DNA of 6,891 nt, taken from the NCBI GenBank assembly GCA_029266295.1, contig JAQSXD010000198.1, positions 1 to 6,891 on the forward strand. The letters are read 5' to 3'. The position numbers and the translations under genes are program-made. Positions 6,311-6,891 of this stretch are shown here, one piece after another. This stretch comes from Bacillota bacterium (GTDB lineage Bacteria > Bacillota > Clostridia > Peptostreptococcales > Anaerovoracaceae). The notes below the pieces were generated by a model. The model was not told where the DNA came from, did no database searches, and worked only from the letters and a program-made list of their open reading frames with translations. The first letter of the stretch is position 1. The number at the start of each line of letters is the position of its first letter.

Positions 6311-6891
6311 TCATGTTTTTGTGCAATATTCAAGTACAATGATTTGCTCTGTTACATCCTCCACTTTAAAATTCTCGCTGATTCGGCTGCCTACAATCCA
6401 GATCACTTCTGCTCCGATTGATACGATGGGTATCCGGTCACGCTCCATCTTGTCAATTTTTGCATCAACAAAGAAATCCTGCAATTTTTTTCGTCCGCTC
6501 ATACCAAAGGGGACGATATAATCCCCCGATTTTCTTGTACGTAGAATCGGCGCGGCTTCAGAAGTCCTTAATTTATCCAGACTAAGACTGCAAATTTCAT
6601 TGTTACTACCGAACTTCTCTTTTTTTCTCCATGAAACCCAATCCTGTCTGCTTAGAATTTTTACCCCGATTTCGGCATTTAATTCACTGATTTGTATTTT
6701 GCCTTCCTTGTTGATATTTATTTCATATTCAAAAGAATTCTTTTCCGTTTTCGCCTTTTTGAAAAACTCAACCTTTCCATATTGAATTCTCATGCCGTAC
6801 TCCATGGGAAAGTCTGTAGAAGCGGAGGTTATTCCATCTCGCAGAAGTTCATCGGCCTGTTCCAGATGAACCGAGCCCATATCCCTAGATC
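6311..6891 (-). CDS. tilS: tRNA(Ile)-lysidine synthase, C-terminal part (runs off the right edge)
   Basis: The frame stays open to the window edge (in-frame S-R-D before the first Met at 6880), so this is the C-terminal ~193 residues of a protein that normally exceeds 400. The N-terminal PP-loop ATPase with SGGxDS lies outside the window. TilS joins lysine to C34 of tRNA-Ile(CAU) using ATP, changing its decoding from AUG to AUA, and is essential in most bacteria. The visible part carries the C-terminal tRNA-recognition domain: LRTRKSGDYIVPFGMSGRKK, then LQDFFVDAKIDKMERDRIP and WIVGSRIS (counted from the Met at 6880, about residues 113-168). The stop is TGA at 6311-6313. Its position directly before ftsH fits the common Firmicute tilS-(hpt)-ftsH order. 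Identity is secure from this motif and the neighbour; catalytic residues cannot be checked. Confidence 0.93.
   Translation of the reverse strand, partial: SRDMGSVHLEQADELLRDGITSASTDFPMEYGMRIQYGKVEFFKKAKTEKNSFEYEININKEGKIQISELNAEIGVKILSRQDWVSWRKKEKFGSNNEICSLSLDKLRTSEAAPILRTRKSGDYIVPFGMSGRKKLQDFFVDAKIDKMERDRIPIVSIGAEVIWIVGSRISENFKVEDVTEQIIVLEYCTKT

Noticed and set aside
1..6891. CRISPR, tRNA, rRNA, insertion sequence or phage features
   Set aside because: No regularly spaced repeats, cloverleaf-like sequence, transposase motif or terminal inverted repeats were seen on either strand.

Overview
The window is one tightly packed stretch of bacterial chromosome. Every convincing gene lies on the minus strand, so transcription runs from high to low coordinates: tilS (C-terminal part only, entering at the right edge), ftsH, a PucR-family regulator, a secreted glycerophosphodiester phosphodiesterase-like protein (GDPD), and a hotdog-fold thioesterase-like protein. 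The tilS-ftsH neighbourhood, the Bacillus-like FtsH N-terminus, frequent TTG starts, purine-rich ribosome binding sites, a PucR regulator and a copper-amine-oxidase-N-like domain on a secreted protein all point to a low- to mid-GC Firmicute, most likely an anaerobic Clostridia member. That placement is an inference; there is no rRNA or other taxonomic marker.

Right part (about 4098-6891): housekeeping. TilS makes lysidine in tRNA-Ile(CAU). FtsH is the membrane AAA+ zinc protease. The 165-base gap between them holds a good sigma-A-type promoter (TTGACT, 18 bases, TATCAT) just after the tilS stop, then a leader with a small CTGCAG hairpin, so ftsH can be expressed separately from tilS. The hypoxanthine phosphoribosyltransferase gene that often separates tilS and ftsH in Firmicutes is absent. 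A hairpin with a T-rich tail closes ftsH.

Left part (about 72-4056): an accessory cluster of three genes with gaps of 28 and 42 bases and no terminator between them, probably one transcript. A PucR-type regulator precedes an exported GDPD-like enzyme with a C-terminal CuAO-N-like domain, then a hotdog thioesterase-like protein with a 73-residue charged, disordered-looking N-terminal extension and a second strong internal start. A lipid or envelope theme (glycerophosphodiester cleavage plus acyl-thioester cleavage) is possible but unproven. A good minus-strand promoter at 1-29 probably serves the next gene outside the window.

I see no CRISPR, tRNA, rRNA, insertion sequence, toxin-antitoxin or phage gene, and no clear sign of an undescribed system. 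The parts most worth a second look are the GDPD fusion with variant motifs and the dual-start hotdog protein. No gene-free stretch exceeds 165 bases.
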